Below, piece after piece: positions 47,508 to 58,036 of a stretch of 64,000 bases of DNA. Origin of the DNA: Hofstenia miamia (Eukaryota; Xenacoelomorpha; Acoela; Hofsteniidae). The notes below the pieces were generated by a model. The model was given only the letters and a program-made list of their open reading frames with translations. It ran no database searches and was not told the DNA's origin. How positions within the stretch are numbered: the stretch's first letter is position 1; each line of letters begins with the position of its first letter. The stretch lies in NCBI GenBank assembly GCA_900660155.1, contig CABFPE010000533.1, forward strand, positions 343,099 to 407,098, read 5' to 3'. A program made the position numbers and the translations under genes.

Positions 47508-49994
47508 CTAAACAAAACAAAAGTACAAATCATGCAAAAATATCTAAAACGTTTGGTCTAGTTATTCATATTAATGTATATGACATGCCTCCAACCAAAC
47601 TCTTTCGCTTTAGCGATTTTGCGTATTAACTTTAAAAAGTTTCTAGCTAAAACATTTTTATTTTTACAAGCATTAAAATTTTTATATATGTTTGACTACT
47701 TGTGGTTTCATTATATGCTTTGAATGTATTCTTTAAAATCACAGTACAAAGACTGTTAAGAAATTTAAAAATCGCGAGGCTTGCGTAGGTCTATTGGAGA
47801 ACATGCTTTCATGTATTGTTGAGAATTTCTGTTAGAGTTGTTCAAAAAGATTATCAATTTTTCTTCGAACATTTCAAATTTTTGGAAACGATTTAAATTC
47901 TCTCTATATCTAATGTTCATGTATTTATAAAGTTTTTTTTAGATCAAGGAAGGAACAAAGACCTTTGGGTGTTTCTTGTTATGTATAAAGATATCCCAAA
48001 CCCATTGAGGTTTAAAACGATAATTAAGATCATCACGTTAGACAGAGCTTACATATGAAAAAATGGCAACAGCTCGGAAAGGATATGAAAATGTTCCATT
48101 GGGAAAATATCTTAGGCATTCCATTTTATTTCACTTTCCCTTACTTAAATCCCGCGCAAACAATAAAACTTTTGTTGCTAAACCAAATATGGCGAGCAGT
48201 GTGGCATGACAATTTCTCTTATATAATTTTTGAACTTAGTCGGTATAGCAACAAAAATTGCATCGTTTGCGCGCGGTTTAATCAATAGCATTATTTAGCT
48301 TTCAAAAATTGAGGAACATATGAAAATAATTCAAAATGATAAATCAATTTAATTATAAAATGTAGATGAATTTTAACATAAACCTTGGAGCTAAATGATA
48401 AAATTTAGTTATTAAATTAAAAGAGGCGTAATTGATTTTCAACAAATTAAAAACAATAGAGTGTAATTATTGCAAGTGTTACAATAGAAACCAGTAATGA
48501 ATGATTGCATGTACAGTAGGGTGATGAATTTAATTTTTTTTGGAAAAGTTTACCTCCCCTGGTGGAAATGGATGAACTTTTTTATAAAAAGGAAAAAATA
48601 ACAAAAAAAATTTTATACTAAAAAAACCTCCCCACAGATCGAAATGAAATATCTTTAATTTTCCATTTTTTATGAAAGCGTTTTGTGGTGCTAAAAATGG
48701 CATTATATAAAAAATACTTAATTTAATTTACTTAAAATTATGGTTTTTAATAATATTACGGGAAATCCAATGACGAAAAAAATCGTTAAAATTTAAGTAG
48801 GCAACAAAGAAAATTCGATTTTTTCAAAAATATTGTCAATGATTACTGAAGTATGCTTTACTCTTTTGTGAATGATTCTCATTAAATATTTCGATTTAAA
48901 AAACTAACCAATTGTATAAAATCATTTTTTTATTTGCATATTTCAGAAATTATTTATACGTAACAAACATAATTTTATATTTTCTTTACCTTTTGTGGGG
49001 GAAGTTTTTTGTCATAAAGTAGTTAAACTTGACAGTTTTCTAATTGTTATTGATTAATTTAATAAATTATACTTAAGGAAGTACACTTTTTAAATATTTA
49101 CTAAAAATTTTTTATCATAATGCTAAAATCGAAATTTTGATTTTCCTTGGTGGGGGGCATTTTTTTGAGAAAAACCAAAAATACTTTTTATGATAAAGTT
49201 CACCGGATATTAACAGGGGACTTATAGGTTGCAAAAATGTCATCACCTTAATGTACAGTTAATGTCATAGGAAGATATGATGACGTCGCTAATTTGAAAA
49301 CCAATGTAATAATAGAAATCGTATTTGGAAAATGTTTTTCAAAACTCTGCTTTTTGGTGACTAAAACTTTTAACATTTAAGATAACTAACAAGTTTTACG
49401 TGGTATCTAAACTGTAAAAATATTAAACTTTTGCGGCCATAGAATGGATAAATATTTTTTCTTTAATTAATGTTAGAAAACTTAACTTGGAATAATTTGT
49501 CAAACTATGGTTAAACAATCAAAGACTGAGAAGAAATTTAAAACATTAAATGCGATTACATCAACTAGAAGAGCAACTATTTGATGAAATAATTTGGGCG
49601 ATTTTGAAGGTTTTTGAACAAGAATTCTCAAAAAGCAGGGTCTTTGAGTTGAGTTCGAGTTACTCCAAAAAATTCCAAATTTTTTAGTTTAAAAATATTT
49701 ATTTTACAATAATTCCGAGTTTTGTAAGCTAAAAAATAATTATTTGCGATTGATAAAGAAACTTAAATTCAAAATAATTTAATTTATACTGTATTATGAA
49801 GTGATTTTTTTCATCGAGTTCAAAATTTTCACATTTCGAGTAATCGAAAACCCTGTTAAGAGGCTGTTTCCTATTTTCAAAATATACTAAAATGTTCGTA
49901 TTGAAATTGTCACTATTGCAAACTTCATTAAAATTTATTTCTGAATAAAAAAATCGGGGATGAATATTAAATTGGGATTCAGTCTTTAACAAAC
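47508..49994. other. PDE11A-like: Intron with a hAT-type element
   Basis: Besides the element at 48517-49250 nothing is recognised. The 77-codon plus frame at 48055-48288 and the 87-codon minus frame at 49729-49992 are unsupported. Confidence 0.6.
48517..49250. mobile_element. hAT-type non-autonomous element, 734 bp
   Basis: Flanked by perfect 8-bp repeats ATGTACAG (48509-48516 and 49251-49258). Left end TAGGGTGATGAATTT; reverse complement of the right end TAAGGTGATGACATTT. The interior is T/A-rich and repeats CTCCCC/GTGGGG-type motifs within runs of T and A (for example CTCCCCTGGTGG, CTCCCCACAG, GTGGGGGAAG, GGTGGGGGGCA). No coding potential. TAGGGTG-type ends and the 8-bp duplication indicate hAT. 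Confidence 0.9.
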
Positions 49995-50261
49995 CTCTAA
50001 AGCAACACGTTGCTGTGCTTGAATAAGTTGACTTCTCTCATAGAGACTTGTGTTTTGCAAGCCAAGCCCACAAAAGATGCCGAAAGCTTCGAGTATGACA
50101 ACGTCTGACTGCTGAAAGGTACGGGTGTTGGAGACGAGTTGTGCAACAGCGATATTAACTCCGAGATTGTTTTTCACTGGTAAACACATGACTGCTTTGC
50201 TCTCGAAGTCGTCGTCCTCACTGAAGGTGTTAAGCGAAGAGCATTCATTGATGTTGATAAT
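49995..50261 (-). CDS. PDE11A-like: PDE11-like exon: GAF-B, second half
   Basis: 89 codons, phase 0 at both ends, acceptor TTTTTTTAG, donor GAG|GTTTGT. Encodes SKAVMCLPVKNNLGVNIAVA, QLVSNTRTFQQSDVVILEAF, GIFCGLGLQNTSLYERSQLI and QRVALE. Equivalent to SVLCVPIW, IIGVAQVLNR, LFEAFVIFCGLGINNT and SVALDV of PDE11A. The NKFDE motif that supports cyclic-nucleotide binding is eroded here: SN for NK, and no acidic pair after F...D. GAF-B may therefore be structural. Confidence 0.95.
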
Positions 50262-50540
50262 CTAAAAAAATTAGCAAATTCATCACTCACAAAGTCTAAA
50301 TCTTGCAAAGAAATGAGGACATAGTCCAGATCAGAGATGGGATTTAATTGCTTCAAAAAATTCCCCTAAACTCTCAAACAAAACGACTTATTCTCGCTTC
50401 AATTGAGCTATATATGTATATAACAAGCTATTAGTTTATGTGTTGCATGGTTAGTCTGATTCCCTTTGAAGAAAGCAAGACGTCAAGTGAAGAGAACACA
50501 CCTTCAATTTTGACTGAAATAATTGGAACATACTTGTAAG

Positions 50541-50795
50541 TCACTGGAAGTAGGTATCCTTCGAAGCACGATTTCCATAAATAATTTCAGAAAGTTCTAA
50601 AAGTTTATAAAGACCTGGGTTTTTCTTCAGTACATCATCAAGTTTTTCCTTGTAAGGCTCCAAGATAATGCGAGTGGCTTGTGATGGCCAATGACTAATA
50701 GCTCGAGCACGTGTGTATGGATTTGATATCGCACATGAAATTGCGTGAAGAGTTACGCTATTGCTCAATGCAATAAAATCCCATCTTTGGTCCAT
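50541..50795 (-). other. Unrecognised 84-codon open frame in an intron
   Basis: Begins MDQRWDFIALSNSVTLHAIS and ends GNRASKDTYFQ. It has protein-like composition and lies on the same strand as the phosphodiesterase, between the exons at 52180 and 49995. It belongs to no PDE segment. No acceptor-donor pair or homologous family could be assigned. It may be a relic of another gene or a chance frame. Confidence 0.3.
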
Positions 50796-52179
50796 ATATG
50801 GTGAGTTTCCAATACATTTTCATTTTTATAAGAAGATGGATATTTCCCATACAAAAGGAGACAACGAAAAAACGAAAAGAATGGCGAAGGGGTAAGATAA
50901 AACACTTCATGTAAGTAGACTTTCAATATATCTTGATGTTTTCCAACATATAATAAAAAATCCGATGTTACAAATGTTGTATTGAAAACAACATACTATA
51001 TTTGACTTAGATTCGTTTTCTGAAATTTCTTAACCCAATACTACATACATAATTGTTACTTTGAATATCATATTAACTGAATTCGTCAATATTGCGAGAA
51101 CAAGTTTTTAGGGTATTAGTATTACTTTATTTAAACATGAAAATTTCCAAGTCAATTGATGTGGTCCAGCCTATTGTTAGTAGGATGGGCACATTATTTC
51201 AACTTGGCCTGAAACATAATTATATTTATCTGACAATATGCATAAAATTCTATTTTTTATAATCGATCTCATTTATTATTTCATAGATTTGAATTCCGAT
51301 ATTCATTTCCTATTGTCTAATGAATGAAAAACAATGACTGTTTACTAAAAAAATATTTTTCGAGGGCACATAAAAGTAGCAGCATCAAGAGCAAATTGTT
51401 GGAGGCTAATACATTTGGAAGAATCTGTTATGCTTAAAATTCGCTACACATTTAACAGTAAAATACAAGAAAAAATAAATGAAGTGAAATGAGAAGTGTG
51501 TCTGACGATTGAAATGGCAACTGTTAGTTTTCAATCACGTTAAGTATTTACTTGATTGACAATCACAGTAGCGTAACAATGACGATCAAGTAGCTAGCAT
51601 TCCATTTAATTGACCAAAGCGATAAAAAATTACAAATAACAACTAGGCTTGGGACAATTAATCGTCAATTTTCTACAAAATATACAAATAAATTAAATTA
51701 AAATCATTTTTTTTTCAGCAACATGTGTTTATCCTAGGCTTCGCATTACGCGCGAAGGCAGGACACATTTTTAGGGAGGAGGCAAACCAGCTTTGCAGAA
51801 TGAGTTTCTGGGGATTGGGGGAGCTATGAGCTCTCTTCGCGGTCCCTCTTCCATTTACTCCCATTGATTCGGTCCCAGTGCCATGTAATTATTTACAAAA
51901 ATTATTATGAATATACTGAAATTCGTGGCCTCAAGATTCTTCATTTTGTGACCTAGTCCCAGTGAGGTTTTTGCTCCCAGATCCAAGTCCCATGGTCTAG
52001 CCGGTCCCGCAGAACATTATTTGCAATTTTTGGCAACTCCAAAACCAACTAGGTCCAACTTCAAATTCAAAGATAACTTGAATTCCAAATTTTATACATT
52101 ACATGTAATTAAAAAATATAATTTTGGCTCGAATTTAAGTTTAACAACTCCATCTCTGGATGAAAATGAAAAGACGTAC

Positions 52180-52305
52180 CTCTCCAGATTTGAGACACTC
52201 TGAAATAATGTCTTTATAAATGGGAAGATCTGAAATGCCTTGAGTCAGGTCGTAGACACCATTTTTATCTTGCGAATAGTGGTAAACAATCCCATTCTCC
52301 AAAAA
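52180..52305 (-). CDS. PDE11A-like: PDE11-like exon: GAF-B, middle
   Basis: 42 codons, phase 0 at both ends, acceptor TTTTTTTAG, donor GAG|GTACGT. Encodes FLENGIVYHYSQDKNGVYDL and PIYKDIISECLKSGE. It fits the segment before the INISDAYQ-like part of GAF-B in length and position, although sequence similarity is modest. Confidence 0.8.
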
Positions 52306-53483
52306 CTAAAAAAATTCAAATAATGATTAAATAACAGAATTAAAGCAATAAAATTCGTGTGAGAAAAGAATTCAATTTGAAAAACGTCCGCTAAATTGAA
52401 AATTAGAATTATAATTGCTAATGGACAAATAGTTACATTAAAGGCGTGTAGGAAATAAGTATTATTAAAGAAAAGAACGGGCGCGTAGCCTGCATTTCTA
52501 CCTAGGGAATGCTATTTTATCAGCATAAAATTCTGGGAAATTAGAGAATATTCTAAAAAGTTTCGATTTTAAAGCGTGTGAGAATTTTAAATTGCTTACC
52601 AGAAAAATTTAATGGCATACATAAAACAACCGAAACAAAAATTTAAAAATATATTTTTTTGACCTTAGCCAACAATTTTTTAAGAGCATGCTTTATGAAA
52701 GTTTTTGTTTCACTTTCAAAGGGAAAATTGCGCCAACAGTATTAGGTAGTGTAAAATTAGTTAGTATCTCTGGCGTCCAAATGGATACGGAACATAAAAA
52801 ATAAGAAAAGGTTGCCGTTGATATTGATGTAATTTGATATGAAATAAATTGATTGATATGGATTTTCACACCAAGACATTATCAAAAAGTCACCTGGCCG
52901 TTACCGACGGAATTCACACATGTTTTAGCCCACAAAAACAGTTTGGGTGGTCATTAGAGAAGAATATTGTAAACCGAATGAAGGATACCATGCATGGCTT
53001 CAACACAATTAAATTTGAAAAGTAGGACCTGACCAGCTTTGATAAAAATAGGATTTGAAATTTCGTTACGGACGGAATCGCAAAATCTGGTGATTTCAAC
53101 ACCATTTATATGTATGAAAATCTCTGTGAAGTATATGCATATATTCATCAGGTAATGGCATGTTATGAAAGGACACTAAATTAGCTTTATAAGAGTACAT
53201 AGCATTTATGTTTATAATGATTAATTGCTTCTGTACCTATCAGGTAAAATTTCGTTACGGACGGAAATTCAAAATTGTTACAGACAGAAAATATTTCCAT
53301 TTTTCTGCTACATTCTCATAAGATTAAAAATGATAAGTCATGCTCAAATACATATAAAATGAGGTTAAACAAGAGGTTACTGTGAATTTGGCATGCTTCT
53401 ATTCAACACAAATAATTCTTTATTTATCAAAACATAAAAAACAAAATATGATCAATTTATCACTGGAAACCTTGAGATATGAT

Positions 53484-54068
53484 TTACACTGAATAGTCAG
53501 ATAAAAACTTATGGTTGATGCCCTCACTTACATCACCTGGAATACCAACATTCTGGCTAGACACTGGCAATAATGAACACATCACTTTATAAATTATATC
53601 TTTGGCTGGAATCCACCAAGTATCTTCCTTGTCAGGCCAGTGAAATGAAGTGTTTGGGCCACTTGGGTGTAAAAATGAAATATTGACATCATTTTCTTTC
53701 TTAGAAACATTGACCACTTGTCCAAGCCACCATTTGCCATCATAAACTGAGACTACAATTGAGGAGACCAATAACTGACTAATGTCAGGCACATCAAAGA
53801 AGGGAGTTAGAACATTTGTATCATCTTCAACATCAGCATTATAAGAAATTGTGATAAAACTTCGGTCAATTCCTTTGTACTAACTATTCTTGTGGAATAA
53901 CAGTTCCCATACATTCTCTGTCTTAACCCACTTTACCGAGTGAATTTTTAATGTGCCTGGCACATTAACTGCAAGGGAAGTGTCAACAGCTTCAATATCA
54001 TTTTTGCTAACAAACTGTACCTCAACTCTTACAAATTTCATTTGCATATTCAGCAAAGTGCTGTGCAT
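53484..54068 (-). pseudogene. C-terminal fragment of a transposon-borne protein
   Basis: One minus-strand frame of about 194 codons, broken only by an in-frame TAG at 53878-53880. The second half contains VVSVYDGKWWLGQVVNVSKK, ISFLHPSGPN and FHWPDKEDTWWIPAKDIIYK. This Tudor/SH3-like pattern (YDG.WW.G.V ... F.HP.GP...F.WP...D..W.P) recurs at the C-terminus of many uncharacterised invertebrate proteins that I believe are transposon-derived. Upstream is VRVEVQFVSKNDIE. No catalytic domain remains, so the element is non-autonomous. Confidence 0.6.
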
Positions 54069-54330
54069 TTCGAATTACAATCTTAGCAAATAAGCCAATT
54101 ATTGAAGTTTAGGGGAAATAACTCAAAACTGTATATTCCGTCCCTAACTTTCCATCCGTAACGAAATATTGATCCCAAAATAATAAAAAGTATACCAACT
54201 GGGGTAATATTTTTTATATGGTTTTGATAGTTGGGCTTACCATCAGAGGTTTTAGGAATAACACATTAATTGGATGAATAGGTTGGCAGTAATTGAAACT
54301 TTTTCATGTCACTCCGTTACGGACGGAAAA

Positions 54331-54450
54331 TCAATATAGATAGTGTGAACACCTGAATAATCAATATAGATAGTGTGAACACCTGAATAATCAATATAGA
54401 TAGTGTGAACACCTGAATAATCAATATAGATAGTGTGAACACCTGAATAA
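54331..54450. repeat. Minisatellite, 4 perfect copies of a 30-bp unit
   Basis: Four head-to-tail copies (54331, 54361, 54391, 54421) of a 30-bp unit beginning TCAATATAGATAGTGTGAAC. No differences among copies, so it expanded recently or has been homogenised. It lies directly after a CGTTACGGACGGAA motif inside the 52875-54744 element. Confidence 0.97.
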
Positions 54451-55072
54451 TCTCAGCCATATGCATAGTATCTCTGTTTAAGACTATCAGTAGCATGAAT
54501 ATATAGACCTAAAAGTTAGGTCCTCTCTGTTATCACATTTGTGAAATATGACAATTCTGCCTGTAACACTAACCAACAATCAGTATGCTCTGTTCACTGT
54601 TATAACTTTTTCCCAAATCACGATATGAAGCTGAAACTTTTAATTCTTACAGATTAAACATTCCCACACATGAAAATGCTATATTTATAAAATAATCCTT
54701 TACTTTAAAAATTCATACAAAAGTGACCACTTTTTGATAATGCCCACCAATTGATTTCAATTGATTTGAGTTGATTTAAATATCTTGAAAATTTATACTT
54801 CAAAGTTGTAAAATACAATGTACCCACTGCGCTAATGTTTTTTTACTTTACTGGCATTGACGGTGACGGTTTCAAAACGAGCAGTAATACTTGTGATCAA
54901 ATTTTGCATCAATCAAATCAGGTTGATCAAGTGATTGACTTCTGAAACAGTTAGATGTATTTTGGGAAAAATATATTGTCAACGAGAAGTGAAAATGGCT
55001 TGGCTGCGTGGAAAATTGAAAGGCTTATATTTCTCAGTTCTTACTAATATATTGTTAGCAAACATGGAATAC

Positions 55073-55246
55073 CTGTTCAAACCTATAAACCTGAGGGTCA
55101 TCGTCAGACGGACAGGCGAGTAAGGAGGCGATCAGTGTAAGACGTTCACACTCGAAGAGACTCTGCATATTTCGCAAGATTCGACCGACAAGTTTTGAAA
55201 GAGTGGACTGTTCTTCAAACACCATCTTTGCCAACTCCAGCATTAC
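55073..55246 (-). CDS. PDE11A-like: PDE11-like exon: start of GAF-B
   Basis: 58 codons from acceptor ATATGTAG to donor CAG|GTATTC, phase 0 at both ends. Encodes VMLELAKMVFEEQSTLSKLV and LFECERLTLIASLLACPSDD. Compare PDE5 [21 protein letters not shown] and MQVQKCTIFIVD. An alternative donor 18 bases earlier (CAG|GTTTAT at 55091) is also in phase 0. I prefer the longer form because it ends VYRFEQ, resembling the beta strand expected before the next exon. Confidence 0.85.
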
Positions 55247-56367
55247 CTACATATTATAAATGAATATTTTTGAGAATATAGCAATGCTTCATTTAAGCGC
55301 TTACATTGTTTCTCTGAAACACATTATGAATGTTGTATACAACTAAGATGTTCATGAACAATATTGCGGTCGCGTTTTTTCGATTTCCGAAAAAGCTCGG
55401 ATCGGCCAATTATTATATCCCTAGCCAAAACCGAGGATGTTAATAATCGTAACATTATGTCCCGGTCGTGCTCAAAATTGGCAAAGTAAGATCTGAAAAA
55501 AGCAACACGTTTTTATAACTACTATATGCAAAAACAAGCTCAGCCCTGCTCGGCAACGGTCCACTATTCGCAAAAAACACCCAGCTAAGCTCACTTACAA
55601 ATATTTGTCATATTCTAATCAATGATTTTAAGTATTTTCAATCGAAACAGTTTAAAATGTTCCGATTTAAAAAGTTAAGAAAATGGTCATTTATCAGAAA
55701 GTTTTCTTCAAAGTGCACAAGTGTGTAAAAGTGGAAATAAATGAACGTATTTCAGAAAATTCGGTTATCTTAAAGATAAATCATTGAACTGTTTGTTTAT
55801 GCGTCTATCAAATATCTTGCATTGTCTTACGGATAATAATACGTTCGGTGAAATATTTTATGCCGCCTTCACTCGCATGATAATATATTTTGCATTAAGG
55901 AAATGGATGAATTATTCAGGCAAATTGACTTCAAATATGCCTCTGGCTGTTTTTCTGAATTTGGAAACACACTAGAGATTAATCGGTGAACTCATTCTTG
56001 TAAAGAATCAGTCGGCTTCCCGGTGACAAAAAATATGTTAGTATCGGTTTCTGAATGAAAATCAAACCGAGAAGGGCAATGAGGTTTGAAATTTTCAAAG
56101 TAAATTTTTCTAATGAGTTTCACCTTCAAGTGAACAGAAATGGAATTGAATACCCTTACAAAGACATGTTTAACACTTTCCTGCACCTATTCAAATTAAA
56201 AACGTTTTCAAAAGCTCCTCAACCGTTTCAACATTGTGTAGATCGGGAGGTTTTGAAGGATAGCAAAAAATATTCGAAATTAAAAGTCTACCAAAATGAG
56301 AGTAAACGAAAAATTTGGTGATATGGCAAGAAATGAAAGGGCGACATAAAACAAAATATATACTAAC

Positions 56368-56457
56368 TTGATTACGTTTGCTCTCCAGCTTGGAAATGTT
56401 GTAGATTTGCGCATTTGTGATGCCGATTCCACAAAATGACAAATATGTACGAAATAT
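56368..56457 (-). CDS. PDE11A-like: PDE11-like exon: end of GAF-A
   Basis: 30 codons, phase 0 both ends, acceptor CTTTTAG, donor CAA|GTTAGT. Encodes TYLSFCGIGITNAQIYN and SKLESKRNQ, equal to PDE5 AYLAFCGIVLHNAQLYE and LLENKRNQ, the helix linking GAF-A to GAF-B. Confidence 0.93.
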
Positions 56458-57612
56458 CTAAAAGTGTAAAGTAAACTAAACACATTTATTTCGTAAAATT
56501 GATTAATGCAAAAGTGGAAAAAATTAGTAGGCTTTTAAATGATTTTGTTTAAACGCTTTAGTATACCGCACCTTGAAAATCATTCCTTCATTATTTCTAA
56601 TTCCATCAAAATATAAAAATATAAATTAATTATTACTAATTAAATGCGTGATATAGTTTTATGTTGTTTTTAGGATTTCCACTATGAAATATTAATGGCT
56701 TAAAATAAGCCCACTTGCTTTTTACACTATCGTTTTGATTCGGTAGCCTCTTTTTCAAGTTGTCCTAAATGTCGTCAAACTTAGATCGGTCAGTATTACT
56801 AACATACATTCTTTACGATAATCGAGTTGAAAAGTGATGAGGATTATACGACATTGACTGTAGTAAAATTCATAGAAATCTGCTCAACTGGAATACATCA
56901 ATCAAATTTCTCTGTATTCAACAATGGATATAGCATGACCATTCAGGAAAAATGCATAGAGAATAATATATAATGATGCACTAAATTTAATTTCAATTAA
57001 AAAATCAGGAGCGATAATTTTTCTACAAATTTTATTGATTGGTTTTTATAAGTGTACAAGTTTTAAAATGAACAATGCATTTACTTTGTCATAGTCAGTG
57101 TTTGAAATGAGGCTTTTTAAATAAATAAACTTAAAATAATGTCATTATTAGAATCCACCGCTGTTTGCGCTGAGAGGGAAAACTTAGTGCTCTAAAACGT
57201 TATTTCAGACATTAATCTATCATAAAAAAATTAATGAGAATAGAGTAGTTTTAGAGTAAATTTTTACAATTTAATTGATCGAATTTTTTATAAATTTCGG
57301 ACAGAAAATGGACCGACGGATAGGGATAATAGTTGTCTTTGGCCGATGTCAGACCTCTATTTCAAACTCTGCCAGTGGATCGCATTTGCAAATAGTTGCG
57401 CTTCCCCGTCTCTCTATGAATTTCCAGCAAAAATGTATTAAAGAGAAGCTAACAGAAGTTGCTCAAGAGCTGAAAACCGGCACTATCTTTGATAAACCAA
57501 AATATATCGTGAAACTAATTAGAAGAATTATACATATCCTACTCTGCCTTTGGAAAAATAAAAATTTTAAGGTAGTCATGCCATATCTTAAAATGTTGTA
57601 AAATAGACTCAC

Positions 57613-57777
57613 AGTAGCATCATTCTCTGTGAATGGTTGTGGATTTTTATCGCCGTTTTTGTTAATACCCTGAGCAACACCGATTACTTCACCTCGCACA
57701 TTCTTTATGGGGAGACAGAGAATACTCTTTGTCTTATAACCAGTACTTTGGTCGACTTTTCTGTTGAAACGAGGATC
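57613..57777 (-). CDS. PDE11A-like: PDE11-like exon: GAF-A core
   Basis: 55 codons, phase 0 both ends, acceptor TATTTAG, donor ACT|GTGAGT. Encodes [40 protein letters not shown] and PFTENDAT, a textbook GAF segment (PDE5: [36 protein letters not shown]). The NKFDE signature is kept except that the final Glu is Ala (ENDA for EKDE). Confidence 0.96.
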
Positions 57778-57870
57778 CTAAATAATACACATTTACGTTA
57801 CTTTAAACATCTATATCAAATAAAAGCTTGCTACAGAACAATGCGGTCACGAAAAATTTGAATGACTTAA

Positions 57871-58032
57871 CCCTTTCAGCCCGAATTTTTTTTCTGTAAT
57901 TATTTTTATTTTTAGATGCTAGATGGCTAAAACATATAATGTAAAGTTGTTTTATAAAGTTTATGATGATTACTATTATATGGGACAAAAGAAGTTAAAT
58001 GGTACATATATGTACCACCCGGGTTGAAAGGG
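57871..58032. mobile_element. piggyBac-type MITE
   Basis: A 162-bp element bounded by TTAA on both sides (57867-57870 and 58033-58036). Left end CCCTTTCAGCCCGAA; reverse complement of the right end CCCTTTCAACCCGGG (13 of 15 matching). TTAA target duplication with CCCTTT ends is diagnostic for piggyBac. It has no coding capacity and lies in the intron upstream of exon 57613-57777. Confidence 0.88.
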
Positions 58033-58036
58033 TTAA

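Larger units (their letters stand above)
52875..54744 (-). mobile_element. Unclassified DNA transposon with 6-bp TSD
   Basis: The left end GACATTATCAAAAAGTCAC and the reverse complement of the right end GGCATTATCAAAAAGTGGTC are inverted repeats. They are flanked by CACCAA (52869-52874) and CACCAA (54745-54750). The 1870-bp body carries a minus-strand frame (53484-54068), six or seven copies of a CGTTACGGACGGAA motif and a 4 x 30 bp minisatellite. The 6-bp duplication is unusual and rules out hAT, mariner and piggyBac. Superfamilies reported with duplications of about this size (Dada, IS3EU) are candidates only. Confidence 0.75.
52806..54950. mobile_element. Second copy of the 1405-3435 repeat family, split by an insertion
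   Basis: From about 52806 the sequence AGGTTGCCGTTGATATTGAT...AAATAAATTGATT...GGATTTTCA follows the left end of the 1405 element. It continues after the insertion at 54745 with AATTGATTTCAATTGATTTG and ATTTAAATATC, again colinear with that element. The right end is unclear. The continuity across the insertion defines both borders of the inserted transposon. Confidence 0.65.
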
